A DNA stretch of 64,000 bases, taken from assembly GCF_014650875.1 (NCBI RefSeq), contig NZ_BMVU01000005.1:1-64000 (forward strand). Direction: 5' to 3'. Position 1 is the first letter of the stretch; each line of letters starts with the position of its first letter. Made by a program: the position numbers and the translations under genes. The notes beneath the pieces were generated by a model that was not told the DNA's origin, did no database searches, and saw nothing but the letters and a program-made list of their open reading frames with translations. Shown in pieces: positions 31,440 to 39,488 of this stretch. Origin of the DNA: Streptomyces minutiscleroticus (GTDB lineage: Bacteria; Actinomycetota; Actinomycetes; Streptomycetales; Streptomycetaceae).

Positions 31440-32416
31440 CGGACCGCCCCCTCCGCCAGGGCCCGTTCGACCTCGTCGGGCGTCGGCATCGCGGAGGAGC
31501 ACTCCAGGCGGGAGGCGACGACGGCGCCCGCGGCGTTGGCGTACCGCATCGTCCGCTCCAGGTCCCACCCGGCCAGCAGGCCGTGGCAGAGGGCGCCGCC
31601 GAACGCGTCCCCGGCGCCGAGGCCGTTGAGGACCGTCACCGGCAGCGGCTCCACCTCGGCCCGCCCGCCGTCCGCGCTCAGCGCGAGGACGCCCTTCGGT
31701 CCCTGTTTGACCACGGCGAGCCCGACGCCCGCGGCGAGCAGCGCGCGGGCGGCCGCGTACGGCTCCCGCTCCCCCGTGGCGACCTCGACCTCGTCCACGT
31801 TGCCGACGGCGACCGTGGCGTGGCGCAGCGCCTCGGCGTAGAAGGGGCGGGCCGCGTCCGGGTCGCGCCAGAACACGGGACGCCAGTCGAGGTCGAAGAC
31901 GGTCGCGCCCGCCTCGGCGCGGTGGGCGAGCGCCGCGACGGTCGCCGTGCGGCTGGGTTCCTCGCTCAGCCCCGTGCCGGTCACCCAGAAGACCCGGGCG
32001 GCCCGGACGGCGTCCAGGTCGAGGTCGTGCGCGTCGATCTCCAGGTCGGGCGCCTTGGGTCGCCGGTAGAAGTAGAGCGGGAAGTCGTCCGGCGGGAACA
32101 CCTCGCAGAACGTGACCGGAGTGGGCAGTCCGGGCACGGGCGTGACCCAGCGGTCGTCGACCCCGAGGTTCCGCAGCTCCCGGTGCAGGTATCTCCCGAA
32201 GGGGTCGTCCCCGGTGCGGGTGATCACGGCCGTTCTCCGCCCCAGCCGGGCCGCGGCGACCGCGACGTTGGAGGCGGAGCCCCCGAGGAACTTCCCGAAC
32301 GACGTCACCTCGTCCAGCGGGACACCGGTCTGCAGCGGATAGAGGTCCACACCGATCCGGCCCATGGTGACCAGGTCGTGGGCGGTGGACTCGGTGGACT
32401 CCCGGGGTTCGCCCAT
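31436..32416 (-). CDS. iolC: 5-dehydro-2-deoxygluconokinase
   Basis: 326 residues, PfkB/ribokinase fold. Phosphorylates 2-deoxy-5-keto-gluconate. Visible: MGRIGVDLYPLQTGVPLDEV, the substrate motif GGSASNVAVAAARLG (45-59) and the ATP/anion-hole motif NGLGAGDAFGG with catalytic D270. FYRRPKAPDLEI and FDLDWRPVFW are typical of IolC. Start: ATG 32416 behind GAAAGGA. First gene of the operon; a candidate operator TGTCCGGACA lies 64 bases upstream. Confidence 0.95.
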   Translation of the reverse strand: MGEPRESTESTAHDLVTMGRIGVDLYPLQTGVPLDEVTSFGKFLGGSASNVAVAAARLGRRTAVITRTGDDPFGRYLHRELRNLGVDDRWVTPVPGLPTPVTFCEVFPPDDFPLYFYRRPKAPDLEIDAHDLDLDAVRAARVFWVTGTGLSEEPSRTATVAALAHRAEAGATVFDLDWRPVFWRDPDAARPFYAEALRHATVAVGNVDEVEVATGEREPYAAARALLAAGVGLAVVKQGPKGVLALSADGGRAEVEPLPVTVLNGLGAGDAFGGALCHGLLAGWDLERTMRYANAAGAVVASRLECSSAMPTPDEVERALAEGAVR

Positions 32417-32793
32417 CGCGTTCCTTTCGCATCGGCTGCCCCCAGGATTAGCCTCGCCCGGGGAGCCGTGTCAACGTTTTGTCCGGACATTCGGACTACG
32501 AAAAACCCCAGTCGGCGCCTCCACCGCCCGGCGCAATCCCCGGGCGCGTCGCGCCGGTTGGGGCCCGTGGTGCGCCAGTGAGGCGTGATGCATCGCCCGT
32601 GTCACGAACACCACGGCTCCGTAACACTCGTCACGCTTACGCGGGTTGCACGTCACACGCCCTCGACAGCCCCTGTCCCCCTCCCCGCACGGTCGTTCAC
32701 CGGTCGCAGGTGCTGATCACCGGCGCGGCATCCGGTTCCCCCGACGGCCACCCCCGGCCGCCACCGATGTGCGCGCGCAGGGAGGAGCTACTG
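32417..32793. other. Divergent intergenic region, 377 bases
   Basis: Promoters for the iol operon (left) and the small HTH gene (right). It includes the palindrome at 32480-32489. A lower-GC stretch at 32580-32650 has GTAACACTCGTCACG, which may be a regulator site. Short frames here lack coding character. Confidence 0.55.
32477..32496. promoter_or_regulatory. Candidate iol operator
   Basis: Contains the perfect 10-base palindrome TGTCCGGACA (32480-32489), overlapping the wider inverted repeat GTCCG-N6-CGGAC (32481-32496). Position just upstream of iolC suggests the site of an inositol repressor; no such regulator gene is in the window. Confidence 0.5.
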
Positions 32794-32994
32794 ATGACCG
32801 ACCGCAGACTCTGGTCGTACAAGGAGATCGCGGCGCACATCCGCGTACGGCCCGACACAGTCCGGTCCTACCGCAAACACGGACTGCTGCCCCCGCCGGA
32901 CCACGTGGAGGGCGGCAAGCCCTACTGGTACGCCGACACCGTCCGCACGTGGGTCGCCTCGCGGCCCGGCAACAGAGGCCGCAGAACGGATTAG
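32794..32994 (+). CDS. Small helix-turn-helix DNA-binding protein
   Basis: 66 residues. WSYKEIAAHIRVRPDTVRSYRKHGLLPPP is a clear HTH of the AlpA/MerR-winged type, followed by a wing (GGKPYWYADTVRTWVASRPG), much like the BldC-style minimal MerR fold. It has no effector domain. The ATG at 32794 is set by GGAGGAG; the longer frame upstream is not coding. It is a monocistronic gene bounded by the hairpin at 33083. I recall near-identical small proteins in other streptomycetes, function unknown. It could bind DNA cooperatively as BldC does. Confidence 0.85.
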   Translation: MTDRRLWSYKEIAAHIRVRPDTVRSYRKHGLLPPPDHVEGGKPYWYADTVRTWVASRPGNRGRRTD

Positions 32995-33082
32995 AACGGA
33001 CCGGACCGAACCCGACCGGGCCGGAGCGGACCGGATCGCAGCGGGCCCGACCGACCGGCCCTCCGGAACGCCCCGACCCCCT

Positions 33083-33115
33083 ACGTGCCCCGCCCCGGTC
33101 CCCGGCGGGGCACGT
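33083..33115. terminator. Bidirectional 12-bp hairpin
   Basis: ACGTGCCCCGCC pairs perfectly with GGCGGGGCACGT over a 9-base loop, between the convergent HTH and alcohol dehydrogenase genes. Confidence 0.85.
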
Positions 33116-33187
33116 TCCGTACCCGGCCCCACCGCCTCCCGTCCCTGGCGGAGCCGTCCCGCCGGCCCCGGGACCCGGCGGCCGTCG

Positions 33188-34231
33188 TCAGCTCCAGGGC
33201 TCGGCGACCGTCACCCCGGCGCCCGGGGCCGTGCCCATCTCCGCCAGCGCCCGCGCCACCGCGGCCAGCGGGACCGTGGACGTCACCAGCAGTTCGGGGC
33301 GCAGCACTCCGGCGCCGACCAGTTCCAGCATCCGCGGGTAGGCGTGCGCCGGCATGCCGTGGCTGCCGAGCAGTTCGAGTTCGAGCGCGATCACCCGGGA
33401 CATCGGTACGGGGGTGGTGCCGTCCGGCGACGGCAGCAGGCCCACCTGCACGTGCCGGCCGCGGCGGCGCAGGCTGCCGACCGAGGCCGCACAGGTGGCC
33501 GGGGAGCCGAGCGCGTCCAGGGAGAGGTGGGCGCCGCCGCCGGTCAGCTCGCGGACCGCGGCCGCGGTGTCCTCGACGGCCGACGCGTCGACGCACGCGG
33601 CGGCACCGAACCCCCGGGCCAGCTCCAGCGCGCGCGGTGACAGGTCCACCGCCACGACCCGCGCGCCCGAGGCCGCCGCGATCATCACCGCCGACAGGCC
33701 CACGCCGCCGCACCCGTGCACGGCCACCCACTCGCCCGCCGCCGCCCGGCCCTGCGCGACCACCGCGCGGAACGCCGTGGCGAAGCGGCAGCCGAGCGAG
33801 GCCGCCGTCGTGAAGGACGTCCCCTCCGCCAGCCCGACCAGGTTCACGTCGGCGTGGTCCAGGGCCACGTACTCGGCGAAGGACCCCCAGTGCGTGAACC
33901 CGGGCTGCGTCTGCCGCTCGCACACCTGGTGGTCGCCCGCCGCACAGGCGGCGCAGCTCCCGCAGGCACAGACGAACGGCACGGTGACCCGGTCGCCCGG
34001 CCGCCAGCGCGTCACCCGGGCGCCCGCCGCCTCGACGACGCCGGCCAGCTCGTGCCCCGGCACGTGCGGCAGCGTGACGTCGGGGTCGTGCCCCATCCAG
34101 CCGTGCCAGTCGCTGCGGCACAGCCCGGTGGCCTCGACCCGCACCACCACGCCGTGCGGCGCGGGCGCAGGGTCCGGCACCTCCCGCACCTCGGCCGGCT
34201 CGCCGTACCGCTCGAACACCACTGCCCGCAT
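33188..34231 (-). CDS. Zinc-dependent alcohol dehydrogenase (MDR family)
   Basis: 347 residues, NAD(P)-dependent. Catalytic zinc ligands: C38 ([10 protein letters not shown]) and H60-E61 (PGHELAGVV). The structural zinc is held by C90, C93, C96 and C104 ([18 protein letters not shown]). The Rossmann motif is [19 protein letters not shown]. Start: ATG 34231 behind GAAGAG; upstream extension is not supported. The sequence [18 protein letters not shown] is typical of actinobacterial sorbitol/alcohol dehydrogenase-like members, but the substrate cannot be assigned. It is a single gene, divergent from the copper operon. Confidence 0.92.
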   Translation of the reverse strand: MRAVVFERYGEPAEVREVPDPAPAPHGVVVRVEATGLCRSDWHGWMGHDPDVTLPHVPGHELAGVVEAAGARVTRWRPGDRVTVPFVCACGSCAACAAGDHQVCERQTQPGFTHWGSFAEYVALDHADVNLVGLAEGTSFTTAASLGCRFATAFRAVVAQGRAAAGEWVAVHGCGGVGLSAVMIAAASGARVVAVDLSPRALELARGFGAAACVDASAVEDTAAAVRELTGGGAHLSLDALGSPATCAASVGSLRRRGRHVQVGLLPSPDGTTPVPMSRVIALELELLGSHGMPAHAYPRMLELVGAGVLRPELLVTSTVPLAAVARALAEMGTAPGAGVTVAEPWS

Positions 34232-34560
34232 GCGTCTCTTCGCCCCGTCGCTCCGCCGTCCGCGTCCTCGGGGGCCGGTACGGCTCCCCGGGGCGGCGCG
34301 CCGGCTCCCGGCACGCCGCTCCGGGCACCGTATCCGCGCACCGCGGCCCCGCCTCCGCCGGGGCCCGCAGACCGGTCCCCTCCCCCGCCGCGCCCCGGCG
34401 CGCCGCGCCGTCACCTTCCTTGGATTGATACCCCCTAGGGGTATAGTGTGGAACAGGGCGAGGGGGAACCCGGGAGTCCCCGGGGCCCCCACGGCCCGCA
34501 ACCGCCGCGCGGGCCCGCGCGCCCGCGATCCGCACCACCCGCCCGACGAGGAGCAACGAC
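34232..34560. other. Divergent intergenic region, 329 bases
   Basis: Upstream of the alcohol dehydrogenase (-) and copZ (+). It carries the copper-responsive promoter at 34420-34447; otherwise only GC-rich leader sequence with no gene. Confidence 0.6.
34420..34447 (+). promoter_or_regulatory. Copper-responsive promoter with CsoR-type operator
   Basis: TTGGAT (-35), 16 bases, TATAGT (-10). The spacer and -10 contain the inverted repeat ATACCCC-CTA-GGGGTAT (34428-34444), matching the CsoR operator type known from Streptomyces copZA promoters. CsoR releases this DNA when it binds Cu(I). Confidence 0.85.
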
Positions 34561-34800
34561 ATGACCGCCCAGCCCGACACCTCCGGCACCGTCACCACCG
34601 TCTACCGGGTGAACGGCATGAGCTGCGGACACTGCGAGGGCGCCGTCTCCGGCGAGATCTCCGAGATCGCCGGCGTGACGTCCGTGAAGGCCGTCGCCTC
34701 CAGCGGCGAGGTCACCGTCGTCTCCGAGGCCCCGCTCGACGAGGCCGCGGTCCGCGCCGCGGTGGACGAGGCGGGCTTCGAGTACGCCGGCCGGGCCTGA
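34561..34800 (+). CDS. copZ: Copper chaperone (HMA domain)
   Basis: 79 residues, one heavy-metal-associated domain with the Cu(I)-binding motif MSCGHC (C22, C25) and the beta-alpha-beta-beta-alpha-beta pattern ([45 protein letters not shown]). It carries cytoplasmic Cu(I) to the CopA ATPase encoded 91 bases downstream. Expression should rise with copper via the CsoR operator upstream. Start: ATG 34561 behind GAGGAG. Confidence 0.95.
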   Translation: MTAQPDTSGTVTTVYRVNGMSCGHCEGAVSGEISEIAGVTSVKAVASSGEVTVVSEAPLDEAAVRAAVDEAGFEYAGRA

Positions 34801-34891
34801 GCAGGGCCACCGCACACACGTCCCGCACCGGACCGCGCCGACCAGCTGATACTGGCTCCGCACGGTCCGGTCCGTCGTCTGGAGTCCGGAC

Positions 34892-37177
34892 ATGACCAGC
34901 ACCGCAGCACCCTCCGCGCCGTCGTCCGCGGACGGTGCGCCCCGCTCCGAGGTCGAGCTGACCATCGGCGGCATGACCTGCGCGTCCTGCGCGGCCCGCG
35001 TCGAGAAGAAACTCAACCGCATGGAGGGCGTCACCGCCACGGTGAACTACGCGACGGAGAAGGCGAAGATCTCGTACGCCGCCCCGGTCGCCGTCCCCGA
35101 CCTGATCGCGACGGTGGTGAGGACCGGCTACACGGCCGAGGAACCCCCGCCGCCGCCCGCCCCGAAGGAGAGCGAAGGGGGTGCGGACGGAGCCTCCGTC
35201 GCGGCCGGCCGCGACGACCCCGAGCTCGCCTCGCTGCGCCAGCGCCTCACCGTCTCCGCCCTGCTCGCCGTCCCGGTGATCCTCCTCTCCATGGTCCCGG
35301 CGCTGCAGTTCGACAACTGGCAGTGGCTGTGCCTCACGCTCGCCGCGCCCGTGGTCGTCTGGGGCGGGCTGCCCTTCCACCGGGCCGCGTTCACCAACGC
35401 CCGGCACGGCGCCGCCACCATGGACACCCTCGTCTCGGTCGGCACGCTGGCCGCCTTCGGCTGGTCGCTGTGGGCGCTGTTCTTCGGCACCGCCGGGATG
35501 GCGGGCATGCAGGACGGGTTCACGTTCACCGCCTCCCGCGCCGACGCCGCGTCGTCGATCTACCTCGAAGTCGCCTCGGGCGTCGTCGCCTTCATCCTGC
35601 TGGGCCGCTATCTGGAGGCCCGCTCCAAGCGCCGCGCGGGCGCCGCCCTGCACGCCCTGCTCGAACTCGGCGCCAGGGACGTCGCCGTCCTGCGCGACGG
35701 CCGGGAGGTCCGCATACCCGTCGCGCGCCTTGCCGTGGGCGACCGCTTCGTCGTACGGCCCGGTGAGAAGATCGCCACCGACGGCATCGTCGTCGAGGGC
35801 GCCTCCGCGGTCGACGCCTCCATGCTGACCGGCGAGTCCGTCCCCGTGGACGTCACCACGGGCAGCGCCGTGACCGGCGCGACCGTGAACGCCGGCGGCC
35901 GGCTCGTCGTGGAGGCCACCCGCGTCGGCGCCGACACCCAGCTCGCCCGCATGGCCCGGCTCGTCGAGGACGCGCAGAACGGCAAGGCCGAGGTGCAGCG
36001 CCTGGCCGACCGCGTCTCCGCCGTCTTCGTCCCCGTCGTCCTGCTGATCGCGCTCGGCACGTTCGGCGCCTGGCTCGGCGTCACCGGCGACACGGCCGCC
36101 GCCTTCACCGCGGCCGTCGCCGTACTGATCATCGCCTGCCCGTGCGCGCTGGGCCTGGCCACCCCGACCGCGCTGATGGTCGGCACCGGCCGCGGCGCCC
36201 AGCTCGGCATCCTCATCAAGGGCCCCGAGGTCCTGGAGTCCACGCGCCGCGTCGACACCGTCGTGCTCGACAAGACCGGCACCGTCACCACCGGCCGCAT
36301 GACCCTCCAGGAGGTGTACGCCGCCGACGGCACCGACGAGGAGGAGCTGCTGCGGCTCGCGGGCGCCCTGGAGCACGCCTCCGAGCACCCGGTCGCCCGC
36401 GCGATCGCCGAGGGCGCCGGGGAGCGCGTGGGGGCCCTGCCCCCGGTGGAGCGCTTCGAGAACGTCGCGGGCCTCGGTGTGCGCGGCACGGTGGAGGGGC
36501 ACGAGGTGCTCGTCGGCCGCGCCCGGCTGCTGCCCGGCCCGCTGCCGGCCGGACTGGCCCGCGCCCTGGAGGACGCCGAGCGCGAGGGCCGCACGGCCGT
36601 CGTCGTGGCCCAAGACGGCGCCGCCCGCGGCGTGCTGGCCGTCGCCGACGCGGTCAAGGGGACCAGCGCCGAGGCCGTCCGCTCGCTGCGCGCGCTCGGT
36701 CTCGCCCCCGTCCTGCTGACCGGGGACAACCGCACCGTCGCCGAGTCCGTGGCCCGCGCCGTCGGCATCGACGAGGTGATCGCCGAGGTGCTGCCCGAGG
36801 ACAAGGTCGCCGTGGTCGAACGGCTGCGGGCCGAGGGCCGGACCGTCGCCATGGTCGGCGACGGCGTGAACGACGCGGCCGCGCTCGCCACCGCCGACCT
36901 CGGCCTGGCGATGGGCACGGGCACGGACGCGGCGATCGAGGCCGGCGACCTGACGCTGGTGCGCGGGGACCTGAGGGTGGCGGCGGACGCCATCCGGCTC
37001 TCCCGGAGGACCCTCTCCACGATCAAGGGCAACCTCGTGTGGGCCTTCGGCTACAACGTGGCCGCGCTGCCGCTCGCCGCAGCCGGTCTCCTGAACCCGA
37101 TGATCGCGGGCGCCGCGATGGCCTTCTCCTCGGTCTTCGTGGTGACCAACAGCCTCCGGCTACGCCGATTCTCCTGA
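34892..37177 (+). CDS. copA: Cu(I)-translocating P1B-type ATPase
   Basis: 761 residues. One N-terminal HMA domain ([13 protein letters not shown]30 and C33), membrane helices, actuator motif LTGES, the transmembrane CPC metal site (416-418) in [13 protein letters not shown], phosphorylation motif DKTGTVT (D460), nucleotide-domain histidine-proline in [12 protein letters not shown], and [12 protein letters not shown]. The C-terminal membrane pair contains [12 protein letters not shown], typical of Cu(I) exporters. It pumps Cu(I) out of the cell. Start: ATG 34892. Operon with copZ. Confidence 0.97.
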   Translation: MTSTAAPSAPSSADGAPRSEVELTIGGMTCASCAARVEKKLNRMEGVTATVNYATEKAKISYAAPVAVPDLIATVVRTGYTAEEPPPPPAPKESEGGADGASVAAGRDDPELASLRQRLTVSALLAVPVILLSMVPALQFDNWQWLCLTLAAPVVVWGGLPFHRAAFTNARHGAATMDTLVSVGTLAAFGWSLWALFFGTAGMAGMQDGFTFTASRADAASSIYLEVASGVVAFILLGRYLEARSKRRAGAALHALLELGARDVAVLRDGREVRIPVARLAVGDRFVVRPGEKIATDGIVVEGASAVDASMLTGESVPVDVTTGSAVTGATVNAGGRLVVEATRVGADTQLARMARLVEDAQNGKAEVQRLADRVSAVFVPVVLLIALGTFGAWLGVTGDTAAAFTAAVAVLIIACPCALGLATPTALMVGTGRGAQLGILIKGPEVLESTRRVDTVVLDKTGTVTTGRMTLQEVYAADGTDEEELLRLAGALEHASEHPVARAIAEGAGERVGALPPVERFENVAGLGVRGTVEGHEVLVGRARLLPGPLPAGLARALEDAEREGRTAVVVAQDGAARGVLAVADAVKGTSAEAVRSLRALGLAPVLLTGDNRTVAESVARAVGIDEVIAEVLPEDKVAVVERLRAEGRTVAMVGDGVNDAAALATADLGLAMGTGTDAAIEAGDLTLVRGDLRVAADAIRLSRRTLSTIKGNLVWAFGYNVAALPLAAAGLLNPMIAGAAMAFSSVFVVTNSLRLRRFS

Positions 37178-37290
37178 TCCGTCCGGGCCGAAGGCATGAT
37201 TTCCCCTGGAGTCCGGGCCTGGCTTCACATAAGGTCTTCACATAGCACGCGCACCATCCTTACGCTTGAGTCCCGGTTGGGGAATCGGGG

Positions 37291-37321
37291 CTCTTGCGTA
37301 TCTTCAGGACATATGCAAGAG
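37291..37321 (+). other. Hairpin in AT-rich block
   Basis: CTCTTGCGTAT (37291-37301) pairs with ATATGCAAGAG (37311-37321) over CTTCAGGAC. As RNA from the + strand it is 11 bp with one G-U pair. The conservable shape and low GC hint at an RNA element or an operator. Confidence 0.5.
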
Positions 37322-37386
37322 ACGTAGATCACATCGATGCGGACGTAACCATCCGGGGAGTTCGTGAGTCTAAATAGACGATGGCA

Positions 37387-37439
37387 GGGACGTCTTGGGG
37401 GGCGTTCCTGACATCTGGGGACGTCTTGGGGGACGTTCC
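37387..37439. repeat. 22-base direct repeat, 31-base period
   Basis: GGGACGTCTTGGGGGGCGTT(CC) at 37387-37408 recurs at 37418-37439 with one change. Each copy is partly palindromic (GGGACGT/ACGTTCC), so it could be a tandem regulator site. Confidence 0.85.
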
Positions 37440-37612
37440 CGGGGATTATGCGTCGCCGGGACACGTGACGCGGGGAGCTTTGAGCGGCCCTCCCGTCCGC
37501 ACGGGTCCCGGCAGATCGCACGGAGTTCTGCTCGTTTTGCCCGCAGCTTTTCAGGCGCTGCCCCTTCAGACGCCCGGCCGGATCCCGTGGGGGGAATCCG
37601 CACCGGGACACG

Positions 37613-37664
37613 GGAAAGCGCCCCGCCGACGGCCCGTGGGGGGACCGTAGGTGGGGCGCTTTCC
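37613..37664. terminator. 12-bp hairpin with inner stem
   Basis: GGAAAGCGCCCC (37613-37624) pairs perfectly with GGGGCGCTTTCC (37653-37664); inside, ACGG and CCGT can add four pairs. It may end a + strand small transcript starting near 37300-37390, or a minus-strand read-through from citrate synthase. Confidence 0.6.
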
Positions 37665-37679
37665 TACCGCCTTCTTCGT

Positions 37680-37810
37680 GGCTCGGTTCGCCTCCGGGGC
37701 GCTGCAGCCTGCGTCGAGGCGGCCCCCGTGCTCGACGCTCCTTCGTCGGGCCTCCGCGCGTGCCGCCTCGACGCAGGCGCGCCCCTTCGGCTCACTCGCC
37801 GTATCGAGCC
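37680..37810. repeat. Long imperfect inverted repeat
   Basis: A 17-base perfect arm GCCTGCGTCGAGGCGGC (37707-37723) pairs with 37762-37778. It is flanked by GGGGCGC (37696-37702) pairing with GCGCCCC (37779-37785) and GGCTCG (37680-37685) with CGAGCC (37805-37810). The whole can fold as one cruciform or RNA stem of about 130 bases. Confidence 0.8.
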
Positions 37811-37990
37811 CTCGGCTGCCGTTCAGGTGGGGCGCCGCACGGAGTCGGAGTACGAACCGGTCGCCCCGTGCCCCCCGTACCGGGAAAGCCGAGGCGGCCC
37901 GCGCCGTGATCGGCGGGGCCGCCCTGGTGAGTGCGGTGCGGGCCGGCCGTGGAGGCCGACCCGGTGCGCGCTTCCTCGCCGGAGAGGCGC

Positions 37991-39280
37991 TCAGCGCTCC
38001 TCGACCGGGACGAAGTCGCGCTCGACGACACCCGTGTAGATCTGGCGCGGGCGGCCGATGCGGGAGCCCGGCTCCTTGATCATCTCGTGCCACTGGGCGA
38101 TCCAGCCCGGCAGGCGGCCGAGGGCGAACAGGACCGTGAACATCTCGGTCGGGAAGCCCATGGCCCGGTAGATCAGGCCGGTGTAGAAGTCGACGTTCGG
38201 GTAGAGCTTGCGCTCGACGAAGTAGTCGTCGGCCAGCGCGTGCTCCTCGAGCTTCAGGGCGATGTCGAGCAGCTCGTCGGACTTGCCGAGGGCCGACAGG
38301 ACGTCGTGCGCCGCCGCCTTGATGATCTTCGCCCGGGGGTCGAAGTTCTTGTAGACGCGGTGCCCGAAGCCCATGAGCTTCACGCCGTCTTCCTTGTTCT
38401 TCACCTTGCGGATGAAGGTGTCGACGTCGCCGCCGGTCGCCTGGATGCCCTCCAGCATCTCCAGGACGGACTGGTTGGCACCGCCGTGCAGCGGGCCCCA
38501 CAGGGCCGAGATGCCGGCGGAGATCGACGCGAACATGTTCGCCTGCGACGAGCCGACCAGGCGGACCGTCGAGGTGGAGCAGTTCTGCTCGTGGTCCGCG
38601 TGCAGGATCAGCAGCTTGTCCAGCGCCGAGACGACGACCGGGTCCAGCTCGTACTCCTGGGCCGGGACCGAGAAGGTCATCCGCAGGAAGTTCTCGACGT
38701 AGCCGAGGTCGTTGCGCGGGTAGACGAACGGGTGGCCGATCGACTTCTTGTACGCGTACGCCGCGATCGTCGGAAGCTTGGCGAGCAGTCGGATCGTCGA
38801 GAGGTGACGCTGCTTCTCGTCGAACGGATTGTGGCTGTCCTGGTAGAACGTCGACAGGGCGCTGACCACCGAGGACAGCATCGCCATCGGGTGGGCGTCG
38901 CGCGGGAAGCCCTTGTAGAAGTTCTTGACGTCCTCGTGCAGCAGCGTGTGCTGCGTGATCTCGCTCTTGAAGGTGGCGAGCTGGTCGACGGTCGGCAGTT
39001 CGCCGTTGATGAGCAGGTACGCCACCTCGAGGAAGGTGGAGCGCTCGGCCAGCTGCTCGATCGGGTAGCCGCGGTAGCGGAGGATGCCCTGCTCGCCGTC
39101 GAGGTAGGTGATACCGGATTTATAGGCGGCGGTGTTCCCGTAACCGCTGTCGAGCGTCACCAGACCGGTCTGGGCGCGGAGCTTCCCGATGTCGAAGCCC
39201 TTGTCGCCGACGGTGCTGTCGATCACCGGGTAGGTGTACTCGCCATCGCCGTACCGCAGTACTACAGAGTTGTCGCTCAC
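37991..39280 (-). CDS. gltA: Citrate synthase
   Basis: 429 residues. Condenses acetyl-CoA and oxaloacetate, entering the TCA cycle. Conserved blocks: the active-site histidine in WGPLHGGANQSVLEML, GFGHRVYKNFDPRAK with the second histidine, and LYPNVDFYTGLIYRAMGFP. The N-terminal beta-rich extension (VSDNSVVLRYGDGEYTYPVI) marks the hexameric type-II-like bacterial form. Start: GTG 39280, seven bases after GAGGGAAG; the in-frame GTG 12 bases upstream would bury that site. In S. coelicolor I recall this as citA (SCO2736), same length. Confidence 0.96.
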   Translation of the reverse strand: MSDNSVVLRYGDGEYTYPVIDSTVGDKGFDIGKLRAQTGLVTLDSGYGNTAAYKSGITYLDGEQGILRYRGYPIEQLAERSTFLEVAYLLINGELPTVDQLATFKSEITQHTLLHEDVKNFYKGFPRDAHPMAMLSSVVSALSTFYQDSHNPFDEKQRHLSTIRLLAKLPTIAAYAYKKSIGHPFVYPRNDLGYVENFLRMTFSVPAQEYELDPVVVSALDKLLILHADHEQNCSTSTVRLVGSSQANMFASISAGISALWGPLHGGANQSVLEMLEGIQATGGDVDTFIRKVKNKEDGVKLMGFGHRVYKNFDPRAKIIKAAAHDVLSALGKSDELLDIALKLEEHALADDYFVERKLYPNVDFYTGLIYRAMGFPTEMFTVLFALGRLPGWIAQWHEMIKEPGSRIGRPRQIYTGVVERDFVPVEER

Positions 39281-39385
39281 GTCTTCCCTCACCGACGTAG
39301 TGCCTCATCTTCGAGGTGCCCTGACTGTCTCTACCATCCCCCATTTGGCTCAGGAGAGTGCACTCGGGGTCGCCCATTGGGCTCA

Positions 39386-39408
39386 TTGGCGGCACTCAGT
39401 GCCGCCAA
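39386..39408. terminator. 11-bp palindrome after recD2
   Basis: TTGGCGGCACT-C-AGTGCCGCCAA, perfect, 81 bases past the recD2 stop and 106 bases upstream of the citrate synthase start. Terminator for recD2 most likely; an operator for citrate synthase cannot be excluded. Confidence 0.65.
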
Positions 39409-39488
39409 CCTGCTCATCCTGCCCCCTTCTCCCCGTGCGGGGAAGTGCTCTGTGACCCATGCGACTCATTTGATCGATCAAATTTCGC

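Larger units (their letters stand above)
37178..37990. other. Long structured intergenic region, 813 bases
   Basis: Between copA (+) and citrate synthase (-) ends. It contains paired 9-base repeats CTTCACATA (37223-37231, 37236-37244), a hairpin at 37291-37321 in an AT-rich block, a 22-base direct repeat (37387/37418), a terminator-like hairpin (37613-37664) and a long inverted repeat (37680-37810). Small open frames such as 37381-37650 lack a ribosome site and any recognisable protein. A small RNA or an unannotated short transcript is possible on either strand. Confidence 0.55.

Noticed and set aside
37225..37611. 128-residue minus-strand frame in the same region
   Set aside because: Mixed composition without domain signs or leader; not supported over an RNA or regulatory reading.
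37381..37650. 89-residue frame in the long intergenic region
   Set aside because: No ribosome site before the ATG, no recognisable protein pattern, and it crosses the direct repeat and hairpin arms. Kept only as part of a possible RNA region.
37680..37810. Possible tRNA or mobile-element end from the inverted repeat
   Set aside because: No cloverleaf with a CCA-side acceptor or TTCGA arm, no transposase, and no target-site duplication seen.
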